From assembly GCA_041660385.1 (NCBI GenBank), contig JBAZWJ010000036.1, forward strand, positions 1-64,000: a DNA stretch of 64,000 nt, written 5' to 3'. Of the stretch, positions 8,200 to 16,668 are shown piece after piece. How positions within the stretch are numbered: position 1 is the first letter of the stretch; the number at the start of each line of letters is the position of its first letter. This stretch comes from DYJE01 sp041660385. Its GTDB lineage: Bacteria > Desulfobacterota > Desulfobacteria > Desulfobacterales > Desulfolunaceae. The position numbers were made by a program, and so were the translations under genes. Under the pieces are notes generated by a model that was given only the letters and a program-made list of their open reading frames with translations, was not told the DNA's origin and did no database searches.

Positions 8200-9225
8200 T
8201 TACGAATTATTTTGACCGACAAACCACTCTTCCGGTTCGGTGATGATTATGCCGTTTTCCTTTTTAAATGCCGTGAAACCCTTTACCCCCATAAACAAAA
8301 ATTCCATGACCACGGCCTGTTCCGGGCAGTTGTTCACACAACCCAGACAGGCGATACATGCTTTGCCGTCGATGGTTCCTGCGGACAGGTCAATGGCGGA
8401 GACGGGACAACTGCGAACACACAAGCCGCATTCCACACACAAGGTTTTGTCAATGGTGTGTTGGTTGATCAGTGCTTTGGTCCCCCGGATGGACGGCGAA
8501 CCCTTGATCCATTCCCTGTAGTCCCATTTTTTTTTGAAATCGCCTGTCCGATGCTGCTTCATATTATAAGCAACAGCCAAAGCAAAATCCCTCATCCGGG
8601 AGTAAGAGCGGCCATCCGGAAGATGACTGTACTTCATGATACGCTTTATATTGCCCGTGGACCAGGTGATGGAGAAGGTACTCATGTTGCCGAACGTTTC
8701 AAGGCCCATGGGAATACCACCCTTTGATGTCAGAAGATCAAGAAGAGTGCAAGCCGTGTTGTACTGATTTCCGCCTTCGCCGCCGTAAGTGACAAAGGCC
8801 GCCACGCGTTTTCCCTTGAGTGATGAAACACCGCCGAGCCACGTTTTGAAGTTGGAGGGCACATCGTAATAATAAACAGGCGATCCCGCTATGATGAGGT
8901 CGTAGCCTGAAAGATCGGAGGGTTTAAGCTTTCTGTAATCGGAAGAACTGACGGAAAGCCCTGTCTTTTCGAGGCTCTTTGCGATGCATCGTCCGGTCCT
9001 TGCCGTGTTTGATGTCTGGCTGTACCAGATCACCAGAGCTTTTCCTTCGAGGTTTACCGGTTTCAAACGCTTATATCCGGCGTTTTCTGATTTCAATGTT
9101 CCGCATAACTCCTTTGTGGTTGAGTGGCTTTGGCCCGGAAATGACAGATTCATTCCAGACAGGGTCAATCCCGCAAGACTTGCTCCGCCTGCTTTTATGA
9201 ACTTCCTTCTATCAGGATTTTCCAT
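8200..9225 (-). CDS. Twin-arginine-exported flavodoxin / 2x[4Fe-4S] ferredoxin fusion (EFR1-like)
   Basis: 341-aa redox protein. The N-terminus has a twin-arginine signal (DRRKFIKAGG followed by a hydrophobic stretch AGLTLSGMNLSF). A flavodoxin domain (about 65-215) begins VIWYSQTSNTARTGR, the FMN phosphate loop. Two 4Fe-4S motifs follow: CVECGLCVRSCP and CIACLGCVNNCP (about 275-310). EFR1-type flavodoxin-ferredoxins are normally cytoplasmic; the Tat signal implies a folded, cofactor-loaded protein outside the inner membrane. It is preceded by arsR with a 3-base gap and followed by a broken FMN reductase gene. Its partner is unknown. Confidence 0.9.
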   Translation of the reverse strand: MENPDRRKFIKAGGASLAGLTLSGMNLSFPGQSHSTTKELCGTLKSENAGYKRLKPVNLEGKALVIWYSQTSNTARTGRCIAKSLEKTGLSVSSSDYRKLKPSDLSGYDLIIAGSPVYYYDVPSNFKTWLGGVSSLKGKRVAAFVTYGGEGGNQYNTACTLLDLLTSKGGIPMGLETFGNMSTFSITWSTGNIKRIMKYSHLPDGRSYSRMRDFALAVAYNMKQHRTGDFKKKWDYREWIKGSPSIRGTKALINQHTIDKTLCVECGLCVRSCPVSAIDLSAGTIDGKACIACLGCVNNCPEQAVVMEFLFMGVKGFTAFKKENGIIITEPEEWFVGQNNS

Positions 9226-9228
9226 GAT

Positions 9229-9540
9229 TCAGACCTCACCCTTGAAATCAAGGTTTAAAAGCCCCTTCACTTCATCCAGGGTTTCTTTCACGATCCGGGC
9301 GATGAGAAATTTCCCCTGCCGCTCGGTGGTGATAAGTCTGGCGTTCACCAGTTCCTTCAAATGGTGGCTCATGGTGGGTGCGCCGATGGTGAACGAGCAG
9401 GCGATATCCGTAATGAAGCATCCTTTTCCCGCCATGTAGCCTGTTTCACTCTGACGGGCAATATCGATAAAAAGGTCAAGCCTGTTTTTGTTTGAAAGGG
9501 CTTTCATTATTTTTGCCAGATTTTCAGTGTCCAATGCCAC
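9229..9540 (-). CDS. ArsR-family winged-helix regulator
   Basis: 103 aa, usual ArsR length. The winged HTH includes ALSNKNRLDLFIDIA, then CSFTIGAPTMSHHLKELVNA and the wing LITTERQGKF. One Cys (GKGCFITDIAC) lies before the recognition helix and could bind metal or respond to redox, but the classical ELCVCDL motif is absent. It is first in a two-gene operon with the flavodoxin-ferredoxin and has a palindrome beside its -10 (9553-9574), which suggests autoregulation. Confidence 0.9.
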   Translation of the reverse strand: MALDTENLAKIMKALSNKNRLDLFIDIARQSETGYMAGKGCFITDIACSFTIGAPTMSHHLKELVNARLITTERQGKFLIARIVKETLDEVKGLLNLDFKGEV

Positions 9541-9552
9541 CCCTTAATTTTA

Positions 9553-9601
9553 TACTTCGACAACTTTCGAAGTATTACAATGTCATCTCCGAAACTGTCA
9601 A
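9553..9601 (-). promoter_or_regulatory. arsR promoter and palindromic operator
   Basis: Minus strand: -35 TTGACA (9596-9601), 16-base spacer, -10 TGTAAT (9574-9579). The inverted repeat TACTTCGA (9553-9560) / TCGAAGTA (9567-9574) touches the -10 and covers the likely transcription start, as expected for ArsR repression. Confidence 0.7.
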
Positions 9602-9661
9602 TAGAAAGTTCAATTCCTTTTGTTGAATTGAGTAAATAGCGGTTTCATATAGTATTAATGT

Positions 9662-9712
9662 TTGACAACAAAAACACTGTTTGCTACTAAATATTTGTCC
9701 ATATGTACAAAT
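9662..9712 (+). promoter_or_regulatory. Candidate promoter and operator of the lipoprotein esterase
   Basis: A perfect TTGACA (9662-9667) is followed after 17 bases by a poor -10 (TACTAA, 9685-9690). A 20-bp near-palindrome at 9693-9712 (arms ATTTGT and ACAAAT around CATATG) abuts it. The weak -10 with an adjoining palindrome suggests a regulated promoter; the regulator is unknown. Confidence 0.45.
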
Positions 9713-9809
9713 CGTTATAGGCGAATCGCTCAGCACAATGGAAATCAAGCCAGAATCACAACAACAGTAAGCCGATTTATTTCATCATATTAAATGAGAG
9801 GAGGGAGTG

Positions 9810-11852
9810 ATGAACACAATTATGAAAAGACAAACACTTATAATTCTTTGCTTAGGAATAATCCTTGCTCTGTTACCTGCCTGTAAGATTTCCGGGAAAG
9901 TAACCAAAGATGGCATTGGTGTCAAAGGTGCAACGGTTGTTCTTAATAATGGTAGTGAAGAACTAAGTACGACGACGGACAAAAATGGGGAATACGCTTT
10001 TTCGAAAATGCCTGCCGGTGAATATTCGGTTACTCTTCGCCCACCATCAGGGTATTCGGGAAAAGCGACGAGGCGGGTGACCAAAATTTACGACGACGTG
10101 GATCAGGCCGATGTAAATTTTTCTATGGACAGCGAAACTGTCAGAATGATCAGCAGTGGTCGGGTCATCGGAACCCGGGATGAAAACGGTGTCCCTGTTT
10201 GGTGGGGAATTCCTTTTGCCGCACCACCGGTGGGTGATTTAAGATGGAAAGCCCCTGTTCCTCCGAAAGTCTGGGGAGATAATCCTTATATTGCCGTATC
10301 TCCGGGAAAGCTCTGCGTACAATACGCCGATATGCTGAACAACTCTCCCATCAAGTATTACGGTTCGGTTCTTGGCAGTGAAGATTGCCTTTATCTGAAC
10401 GTCTGGGCTCCTGAAACAACGACTTCATCGAAAAAACCTGTGATGTTCTGGATTCATGGGGGTGGCAATACTCTGGGAGAAGGGTCGGTATACAACGGAC
10501 GGATGCTGGCCGAACGTTACGGCGTTGTGGTGGTGACCATCAATTATCGTCTCGGGCCCTTTGGATGGTTCGTCCATCCGGCTTTGAACACTGGAGGATC
10601 TGCCGAAGACCGGTCCGGAAACTATGGAACCCTTGACATCATAAAGGCACTTTCATGGGTTCAGGAAAACATCGGTGCCTTTGGCGGTGACAAAAACAAC
10701 GTGATGGTGTTCGGTGAATCGGCAGGCGGTTTGAACACACTGACTATGCTCGGATCTCCGCTGGCCAGAGGACTTTTCCATAAAGCTGCTGTGCAAAGCG
10801 GTGTACTTGACTGGATTGCACAGCATACGGCATGGCAGCCCAAAGCAATTGCCGAAAACTACATCGATGACGAGAATCCCGGAATGAGCCGCAGTTCACG
10901 GGAAGTGGTGAATGATCTTCTGATCGCCAAAGGTCGTGCAACAGATAGAGCCGGAGCCAAAGCAATACAGGATTCCATGGCAACCGCTGAACTGGCGTCA
11001 TTTCTCAGAAGCCTTTCCGCAAGCGATATCATCAAAATCTATGATTACAAAACCACACGGGGCGGAATCATCTACATGCCCACGGTGATCAGAGACGGAA
11101 CCGTCATTCCCGATATGGAACCCTTTGCATTGTTCGAATCAGGGAACTACAATCAGGTGCCTATCATCGTTGGAACCAACAGGGACGAGTACAAACTGTT
11201 TCTGATGATTGACCCGGGTTATGTGTACAATATTTTCGATCAGCTTCCTGTTGTTCTTGACCACAGTGATTACGAGAAAAGCAGTCATTATTATTCCCAG
11301 GCCTGGAAAGCCTCCATGGCTGACCGGCTTTCCACTGCGTTGATCGCAAACCAGCCGGACTCGGTATACACCTACCGCTTTGACTGGGACGAGGAACCCA
11401 ATATTCTTGGCTTTGACGTGGCATTCCTCATCGGAGCGGCCCATGGTATGGAGATCCCATTTGTGTTTGCCGATCCGGAATACACAATCATCGAAAGCAA
11501 GAAAACCTTTCTTTATACCGAGGCCAATCTGGAAGGTCGCATGGCCATGGCCGACAGTATGTCGTCCTACTGGGCTGCCATGGCCCATTTCGGAGCTCCT
11601 GGTAACGGAATGCCCCAGGCTCCCCAGAGTACAGCATGGACTCCGTGGAATACCGATCCCATGAAACTCAGGCTGATGATTTTCGACACTCCTGAAGACG
11701 GAGGTGTGGGTATGTCGCCCTATTACCTGAGCATGAACGATGTGCGTGACGAGCTGGTTGCCGAAACGGGATATTCATCGGAGCTCAAATGCGAAGTATA
11801 CCACGACATCTTCGGGGCCGATGGCTATTACATGGAAACATGTATGGAATAA
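9810..11852 (+). CDS. Lipoprotein carboxylesterase type B with N-terminal carboxypeptidase-regulatory-like domain
   Basis: 680 aa starting at the ATG at 9810, six bases after GAGGAGGGA. The signal peptide ends in the lipobox LLPAC (Cys25), so it is a lipid-anchored envelope protein. Residues about 28-105 form a small Ig-like carboxypeptidase-regulatory/CnaB domain (GVKGATVVL..TTTDKNGEYAFSKMPAGEYSV). The rest is an alpha/beta-hydrolase of the carboxylesterase B family: oxyanion hole WIHGGGN, nucleophile Ser304 in FGESAGG, acid in GTNRDEYK, His in AAHGMEIPFV. It would hydrolyse carboxylic esters outside the inner membrane. It stands alone; the repeat region follows. Confidence 0.93.
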   Translation: MNTIMKRQTLIILCLGIILALLPACKISGKVTKDGIGVKGATVVLNNGSEELSTTTDKNGEYAFSKMPAGEYSVTLRPPSGYSGKATRRVTKIYDDVDQADVNFSMDSETVRMISSGRVIGTRDENGVPVWWGIPFAAPPVGDLRWKAPVPPKVWGDNPYIAVSPGKLCVQYADMLNNSPIKYYGSVLGSEDCLYLNVWAPETTTSSKKPVMFWIHGGGNTLGEGSVYNGRMLAERYGVVVVTINYRLGPFGWFVHPALNTGGSAEDRSGNYGTLDIIKALSWVQENIGAFGGDKNNVMVFGESAGGLNTLTMLGSPLARGLFHKAAVQSGVLDWIAQHTAWQPKAIAENYIDDENPGMSRSSREVVNDLLIAKGRATDRAGAKAIQDSMATAELASFLRSLSASDIIKIYDYKTTRGGIIYMPTVIRDGTVIPDMEPFALFESGNYNQVPIIVGTNRDEYKLFLMIDPGYVYNIFDQLPVVLDHSDYEKSSHYYSQAWKASMADRLSTALIANQPDSVYTYRFDWDEEPNILGFDVAFLIGAAHGMEIPFVFADPEYTIIESKKTFLYTEANLEGRMAMADSMSSYWAAMAHFGAPGNGMPQAPQSTAWTPWNTDPMKLRLMIFDTPEDGGVGMSPYYLSMNDVRDELVAETGYSSELKCEVYHDIFGADGYYMETCME

Positions 11853-11874
11853 AAAAGAAACGCCGTCTTTTCCA

Positions 11875-11951
11875 TTTAGGGGCAGGCTCCAAACCTGCCC
11901 GGTTAGTTTGACCTCAAGCCAATTCCAGGCGGGTTTAGAACCCGCCGCTAC
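11875..11951. repeat. Intergenic double-hairpin repeat, family A, copy 1
   Basis: Two GC-rich hairpins: GGGGCAGGCTCCAAACCTGCCC (written in part; 11879-11900) and GGCGGGTTTAGAACCCGCC (11928-11946), about 25 bases apart. The same plan recurs at 21045-21105 and 49077-49166, each just outside a coding region. Confidence 0.75.
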
Positions 11952-12372
11952 TTCCGGTCAAACCTCGCATCAAGATATGAAAATGAATAACGAATTTTAT
12001 TCTGAAACCGTTTTTCGCTGTGCCAGAGCGGTGAGGCTTTCATTCATCTATATTTCAAAAAGACCCGTCCTTTGACGTTGATGCCCGACTTTGCAGCGTG
12101 TCTGCACCCCCTGGTTTACACCCACGAACCAGGTTCAAAAAAAAATGAATTGATATTCAGGTATTATATTGACCCCTTGGTGAAAGTTTGTCATAATACC
12201 GCCCTATGCTTGGGGATATTTTATTATACAAAATAATATCAGGAGTTTGAAGGTAAGTCCAAACGCCGGACCCAGCGGAAAACGTGCGCTCTTGAAACGG
12301 CAATGGTGAGGGCCTTGCAGTTTCATAGAATATATTATTATTCACTATAAGTATGTTAAGGAGAGATGAATT
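11952..12372. other. Gene-free leader of the 602-aa acyl-CoA dehydrogenase
   Basis: About 420 bases without a credible gene. One hairpin, CCTGGTT (12110-12116) with AACCAGG (12127-12133), is followed by a run of As on the plus strand but has no T-run, so it is not a convincing terminator. The last 70 bases are AT-rich and end in AAGGAGAG eight bases before the ATG at 12373; no clear -35/-10 pair was found. Confidence 0.5.
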
Positions 12373-14181
12373 ATGGCACAGCAAATAGCCGATCGTCGGG
12401 ATCAGGATTACGTATTGTACGAAATGCTTGACATCACACAACTCACAGCAACAGAGAAATACGCAGATTTCAACAAAAAAACCATCGACATGGTTCTTAA
12501 CGAAGCAAGAAATCTTGCCGTAAAAGAAATTCTTCCTACCCAGAAAACGGGTGATGTGGAAGGTGTCAAACTTGAAAACGGCAAAGTCAGCGTACCTCCT
12601 TCATTCCACAGACCTTATGAACTGTTCTGCGCTGGTGAATGGGTTGCCATGGCTGATGATCCTTCTGTTGGCGGTCAGGGTCTTCCCCATGCTGTGGCTC
12701 TGGCCTGCGGTGAGCTTTTCACCGGTGCCAACTGCGCATTCATGATGTACCCCGGTCTTACCCATGGTTGCGGAAATATCATTTCTTCTCTGGGTTCCGA
12801 CAAACAGAAAGAACTGTACCTTAAAAAAGTTTTCTCAGGCGAATGGGGCGGAACCATGTGCCTTACCGAAGCCAACGCCGGTACGGACGTAGGAGCACTT
12901 GAATCCATCGCAACTCCTAACGCTGATGGTACTTATAACATCGTGGGCAACAAAATCTTCATCTCCGGTGGCGACAGCGACATGGTTTCTAACGTGATCC
13001 ATCCCGTTCTTGCCCGTATCGAAGGCTCACCAGCCGGAACACGCGGTATCTCACTCTTCATCGTACCCAAAGTCTGGGTGAACGATGACGGAAGCATGGG
13101 AGAAGACAACGACGTTGTGATCACCGGTGTTGAGCACAAAATGGGTATCCACGGCAACGCAACTTGCTCCATCGCATTCGGTGGTAAAGGTAAATGCAAA
13201 GGAACTCTCATCGGCGAAATGAACAAAGGCATGAAAGCCATGTTCCTCATGATGAACGAAGCCCGTCAGGGCGTGGCCATGCAGGGTTTCGGCTTTGCAA
13301 CCACTTCTTACATCAATGCTGTAAACTACGCTAAAGAACGCGTTCAGAGCCCGAAACTGATCGACTTTCTTGAGCCCAATCCTAAAGCAGCCACCATCAT
13401 CAACCATCCTGACGTCCGTCGCAACCTTATGATCATGAAAACCTACGTGGATGGCATGAGAGCAATGCTGTACTTCATGGGCTTCTGCTTTGATAAGGTT
13501 CACACTTCAGCAGATGCGGCAGAAGTTGACAAATACCAGGGATTCATTGAAATGATGACCCCGATTGCCAAATCTTACTGCACAGACAAAGGTTTTGATG
13601 TCTGCGCAATCGGCATCCAGGTTTACGGTGGTTATGGTTTTATCGAAGAATATCCCCAGGCTCAGCTTCTCAGAGATTGCAAAATCACGTCCATCTACGA
13701 AGGAACCAACGGTGTTCAGGCCATGGACCTTCTCGGACGTAAACTGGGTATGAAAAAAGGCAAGCCCATGATGGATCTTATGGGCGAAATCAACAAATCC
13801 ATTGCTAACGCCAAAGCGGCCGGTCTTGAAGATCTTGCAGGAAAAGTGGAAGTTGCCCTTGGTAAAATTGGCGAATGCGCCATGATCCTTGGTGGTGCTG
13901 CCATGAGCGAAAAAGTTCTTGACGCTTTCGGTTCAGCCACACTGTTCCAGGACGCATGCGGCGATCTCTTCATGGCATGGATGCATCTGTGGAGAGCAAC
14001 CGTTGCTAAAGGCAAAATCGAAGGCGCCAAGAAAAAAGAACAGGCCTTCTACGAAGGCCAGGTGATTGGTGCTGAATTCTTCATCAACCACATGCTGCCT
14101 GTTGGTATTGGAAAAATGGAAGCTGTCAAAGCCTTGACTTCATCCATTATGGCAATGCCAGAAGATGCTTTCATTGGTTAA
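12373..14181 (+). CDS. Acyl-CoA dehydrogenase, long (602 aa) type
   Basis: FAD enzyme that introduces an alpha,beta double bond into acyl-CoA and passes electrons to ETF. It is about 200 residues longer than the classical 380-aa enzymes, with an extra C-terminal helical region, like the 600-aa class common in deltaproteobacteria. FAD/substrate motifs include CLTEANAGTDVG and NKIFISGGD. The catalytic base is Glu443 in SIYEGTNGVQAMDL, and the adenine-binding YGGYGFIEEYP precedes it. AAGGAGAG is well placed before the ATG. Codon choice is markedly more biased than in neighbours (AAA, GAA, TTC, CTT preferred), suggesting high expression. It is a single-gene unit closed by a strong terminator at 14238-14272. 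Confidence 0.95.
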   Translation: MAQQIADRRDQDYVLYEMLDITQLTATEKYADFNKKTIDMVLNEARNLAVKEILPTQKTGDVEGVKLENGKVSVPPSFHRPYELFCAGEWVAMADDPSVGGQGLPHAVALACGELFTGANCAFMMYPGLTHGCGNIISSLGSDKQKELYLKKVFSGEWGGTMCLTEANAGTDVGALESIATPNADGTYNIVGNKIFISGGDSDMVSNVIHPVLARIEGSPAGTRGISLFIVPKVWVNDDGSMGEDNDVVITGVEHKMGIHGNATCSIAFGGKGKCKGTLIGEMNKGMKAMFLMMNEARQGVAMQGFGFATTSYINAVNYAKERVQSPKLIDFLEPNPKAATIINHPDVRRNLMIMKTYVDGMRAMLYFMGFCFDKVHTSADAAEVDKYQGFIEMMTPIAKSYCTDKGFDVCAIGIQVYGGYGFIEEYPQAQLLRDCKITSIYEGTNGVQAMDLLGRKLGMKKGKPMMDLMGEINKSIANAKAAGLEDLAGKVEVALGKIGECAMILGGAAMSEKVLDAFGSATLFQDACGDLFMAWMHLWRATVAKGKIEGAKKKEQAFYEGQVIGAEFFINHMLPVGIGKMEAVKALTSSIMAMPEDAFIG

Positions 14182-14237
14182 TTTGTAACACCTGTTCCGG
14201 CTTTTTCAAATCGGCCTTGACAGTTATTGAAATTCCG

Positions 14238-14272
14238 GGGCGATCACCTTCATGGTGATCGCCCTTTTTTTT
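14238..14272 (+). terminator. Rho-independent terminator after the acyl-CoA dehydrogenase
   Basis: Stem GGGCGATCACC (14238-14248), loop TTCAT, stem GGTGATCGCCC (14254-14264), then eight Ts. It is a perfect 11-bp stem about 57 bases after the stop codon. Confidence 0.92.
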
Positions 14273-14285
14273 ATATATAGCCCTT

Positions 14286-14309
14286 CCGGGCATAGCCGTC
14301 AGGCTAAGC
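14286..14309. repeat. Short dispersed repeat, shared with 37836-37858
   Basis: CCGGGCATAGCCGTCAGGCT followed by AAG occurs here and again at 37836-37858, both in intergenic DNA. It contains the imperfect palindrome AGCCGTCAGGCT. No function is assigned. Confidence 0.55.
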
Positions 14310-14331
14310 GCACTGCCATCAATTCCAAAAC

Positions 14332-14364
14332 AAAAAACCCCTGAAAGCAAGATGCTCCCAGGGG
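14332..14364 (-). terminator. Terminator of the minCDE operon
   Basis: Read on the minus strand: stem CCCCTG (complement of 14359-14364), a 15-base loop, stem CAGGGG (complement of 14338-14343) and six Ts (14332-14337). It lies about 55 bases beyond the minE stop. The stem is short, so moderate strength is expected. Confidence 0.7.
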
Positions 14365-14419
14365 CTTATCATTTATAATACCAAACCGAAACCGAAAGGT
14401 GGCTTGAACCCTTCTTCTT

Positions 14420-14686
14420 TTACCTTCGTATCGTTGAAAGAATCGGCGTGTTCAGCACAAGGGCTGAAGAATCCTTTGAACGCTCGATATCTAAGGATAT
14501 GGCTTTGGAATCAATTTTAAAATACTTCGAAAGCACATCGATAATATCACTTTTAAGGGAAATAAGAACGTCGTCTGTTACTTCCAGATTATCATAGACG
14601 ATGGCGCATTGAAGGCGCTGTTTCGCGGTCTGACTGCTGCTTTTCTTCGTTCCCCGCCATTTACTAAACAGATCGTTTAACATCAT
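14420..14686 (-). CDS. minE: Cell-division topological specificity factor MinE
   Basis: 88 aa, normal MinE length. An amphipathic N-terminal membrane-targeting segment (MLNDLFSKW) is followed by the MinD-contact helix (SSSQTAKQRLQCAIVYD) and the dimerising beta domain (DVLISLKSDIIDVLSKYFKI). MinE stimulates MinD ATPase and drives pole-to-pole oscillation, restricting MinCD to the poles. Tandem ATGs at 14686 and 14683 both follow GGGAG. Last gene of minC-minD-minE; 9-base gap to minD. Confidence 0.96.
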   Translation of the reverse strand: MMLNDLFSKWRGTKKSSSQTAKQRLQCAIVYDNLEVTDDVLISLKSDIIDVLSKYFKIDSKAISLDIERSKDSSALVLNTPILSTIRR

Positions 14687-14695
14687 AACGTCTCC

Positions 14696-15496
14696 CTATT
14701 TCCTCATTCCGATTTTTCGGCCCATTTTCTTGAAAAACCCTTCATGGCTTCTGGGGATCTCCACAGGAAGATCCGGCTGACCGTTGAGCCGCATGGCGAT
14801 GCGGGAAAAGGCCACACCCGCCTTTGATTCTTTGTTCATCACCAGAGGTGAGCCAGTGTTGGTGGAAACAATAACCTGATCATCCATTTCCACAAGACCG
14901 ATAAGATCCACGGAAAGCACATCCACCACGTCTTCGTGACTGAGCATGTCTCCCCGTTCAACCATGGAAGGAATGATCCTGTTCACGATGAGCTTCGGTG
15001 TTATTTTTTTAGCATACAGAAGGCCGATGATCCGGTCAGCGTCCCTGACAGATGAAATTTCCGGGGTGCAGACCACCACAGCTTCATCAGCTCCAGCCAC
15101 GGCATTTTCAAATCCACGCTCAATACCAGCAGGGCAATCCATGAGTGTGAAATCGAATTCTTTTCTGAATTCTTTGCAAACGGTGACCATTTCCTCAGGG
15201 GTAATGGAATCCTTGTTGTCGCTCTGGCTGGCCGGAATAAGAAACAGGTTGTCAATGCGCCGGTCTCTGATCGCCGCCTGATTGATCCGGCATTTATTGC
15301 GAACAATATCCACGATGTTGAAGACCACTCTGTTTTCGAGGCCCATGACCACGTCCAGGTTCCTCAAGCCGATATCCATATCCACCACAGCGACTTTCTT
15401 GCCTTCCCTGGCCAGGGCGGCTCCAATGGAAGCCGTTGCCGTGGTCTTACCCACACCGCCTTTTCCCGATGTAATGACTATGACTTTCCCTTCCAA
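14696..15496 (-). CDS. minD: Septum-site-determining ATPase MinD
   Basis: 266-aa membrane-cycling P-loop ATPase that recruits MinC. The deviant Walker A GKGGVGKTTATAS is near residue 10, followed by VVDMDIGLRNLD and the switch region MDCPAGIERG. The C-terminus ends in a basic amphipathic tail (GFFKKMGRKIGMRK) for membrane binding. The start is a TTG (15494-15496) behind GGGAGGTG, giving MEGKVIVITSGKGG, the usual N-terminus. Between minC and minE in one operon. Confidence 0.96.
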   Translation of the reverse strand: MEGKVIVITSGKGGVGKTTATASIGAALAREGKKVAVVDMDIGLRNLDVVMGLENRVVFNIVDIVRNKCRINQAAIRDRRIDNLFLIPASQSDNKDSITPEEMVTVCKEFRKEFDFTLMDCPAGIERGFENAVAGADEAVVVCTPEISSVRDADRIIGLLYAKKITPKLIVNRIIPSMVERGDMLSHEDVVDVLSVDLIGLVEMDDQVIVSTNTGSPLVMNKESKAGVAFSRIAMRLNGQPDLPVEIPRSHEGFFKKMGRKIGMRK

Positions 15497-15534
15497 ATCA
15501 CACCTCCCAAATCAAACATACGTCGATTTGTTGT

Positions 15535-16215
15535 TTATCGTTCTTCAAGCACCGGCAGTTTTCCGAAAGGATTCGCCGTTACGTAATTATCAACCACAAT
15601 GGCCCCATTTTCCACAAAGGCGTATTCGATGGTTTTTCCTGCTGAAGCGGACATTCCCGCAGCCACAACTCCGGCAATCTGAACCTGGGTGGGCCTGAAA
15701 TCAAAGGCGAGAATGATGGAGCGTTCCTTGTTCTCGGCCTGACCGGCAAGAGCCGTTCCACACAGACTCCCCAGAACAAGAATATCTCCACCGGCACACA
15801 CTTCTCCGCCCGGATTCACGTCTCCCAGTATAATCAGATGGCTTTCAGCCATGACTTTCTGGCCTGAGCGAACACGCCCGGCCATCACCTTCACATCCCC
15901 CATGTCGATACCTCCCGGCACCTGGGCAATCTCATATAATTCTTCGCTTTCACAATGTGTATCCAAACTTGTTTTTTCAACGACATCGCCCACACCAAAC
16001 CGGTCTTTCAGAAACATCCCCAGCCGTACCATCAGATCCTGGGGGACGCCGGATGGTCCGTTCTCAATGGAAACCTTGGCTCCTCGGGCCAGTTGACGGA
16101 GGTTAACAAAAAGCTCCGACGCCTGCTGTTCGATCACCTCGTAAGGCTCTTTCGAATCCACAGTCACTGCAAACCCCTCGCGGGTTCCTTTGAGTTTTAC
16201 TGCTTTGGAATCCAT
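15535..16215 (-). CDS. minC: Septum-site-determining protein MinC
   Basis: 226 aa from the ATG at 16215. It blocks FtsZ assembly away from midcell. The N-terminal domain starts AVKLKGTREGFAVTV; the C-terminal right-handed beta-helix has the Gly-rich turns VKVMAGRVRSGQKVMAESHL, GDVNPGGEVCAGGDILVLGS and SIILAFDFRPTQVQIAGVV that bind MinD. An upstream Met at 16293 would add 26 residues unlike MinC, so the internal start is preferred, although its ribosome site is weak. First gene of minCDE. Confidence 0.94.
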   Translation of the reverse strand: MDSKAVKLKGTREGFAVTVDSKEPYEVIEQQASELFVNLRQLARGAKVSIENGPSGVPQDLMVRLGMFLKDRFGVGDVVEKTSLDTHCESEELYEIAQVPGGIDMGDVKVMAGRVRSGQKVMAESHLIILGDVNPGGEVCAGGDILVLGSLCGTALAGQAENKERSIILAFDFRPTQVQIAGVVAAGMSASAGKTIEYAFVENGAIVVDNYVTANPFGKLPVLEER

Positions 16216-16668
16216 GGTCCATTCGTCCGGCGTATACGCCGTTTTGTCGTTCGATTGAAAATAGTTTCTGAAATGGGCGGATGATACTAACAAACCACAT
16301 GAAACTCAACAGGAAATTTCATACTGTGGCCCCGATGCAGTATTAGTTTGTAACCATCTGATATGAAATAAAATAATTAATGGATGAGCCATTTTGAAAC
16401 ATCCATCATTATCCCCTACACGTGTTAATTCAGCACGATAACTGACATCGAAAACCTGTCCGACCGATTTTTATTTTTGACAAACGGAAATAACGGACTT
16501 TTCCCTAAAAACAGACCGTTCCTGAAAGCACCACCGACTGGATCGTCATGGTGTGGGCCATGTTTTCCTTGATATATCGATATGTTTATTGATAGAGTCC
16601 AAAAAATTAACAGCCAAACCATAATATTAGCTGTTCAAAACGAATTGATGCTTTATCGGAGGAAGACC
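16216..16668. other. Divergent intergenic region between minC and the macroglobulin gene
   Basis: About 450 bases holding the promoters of minC (minus) and the macroglobulin (plus). One inverted repeat, AACAGC (16609-16614) and GCTGTT (16630-16635), lies in the presumed leader of the macroglobulin gene, 34 bases before its ATG. No confident -35/-10 pair was identified. Confidence 0.4.

Noticed and set aside
12110..12133. Hairpin as possible terminator
   Set aside because: There is a run of As, not Ts, after it on the plus strand, and no adjacent gene end on either side that needs it.
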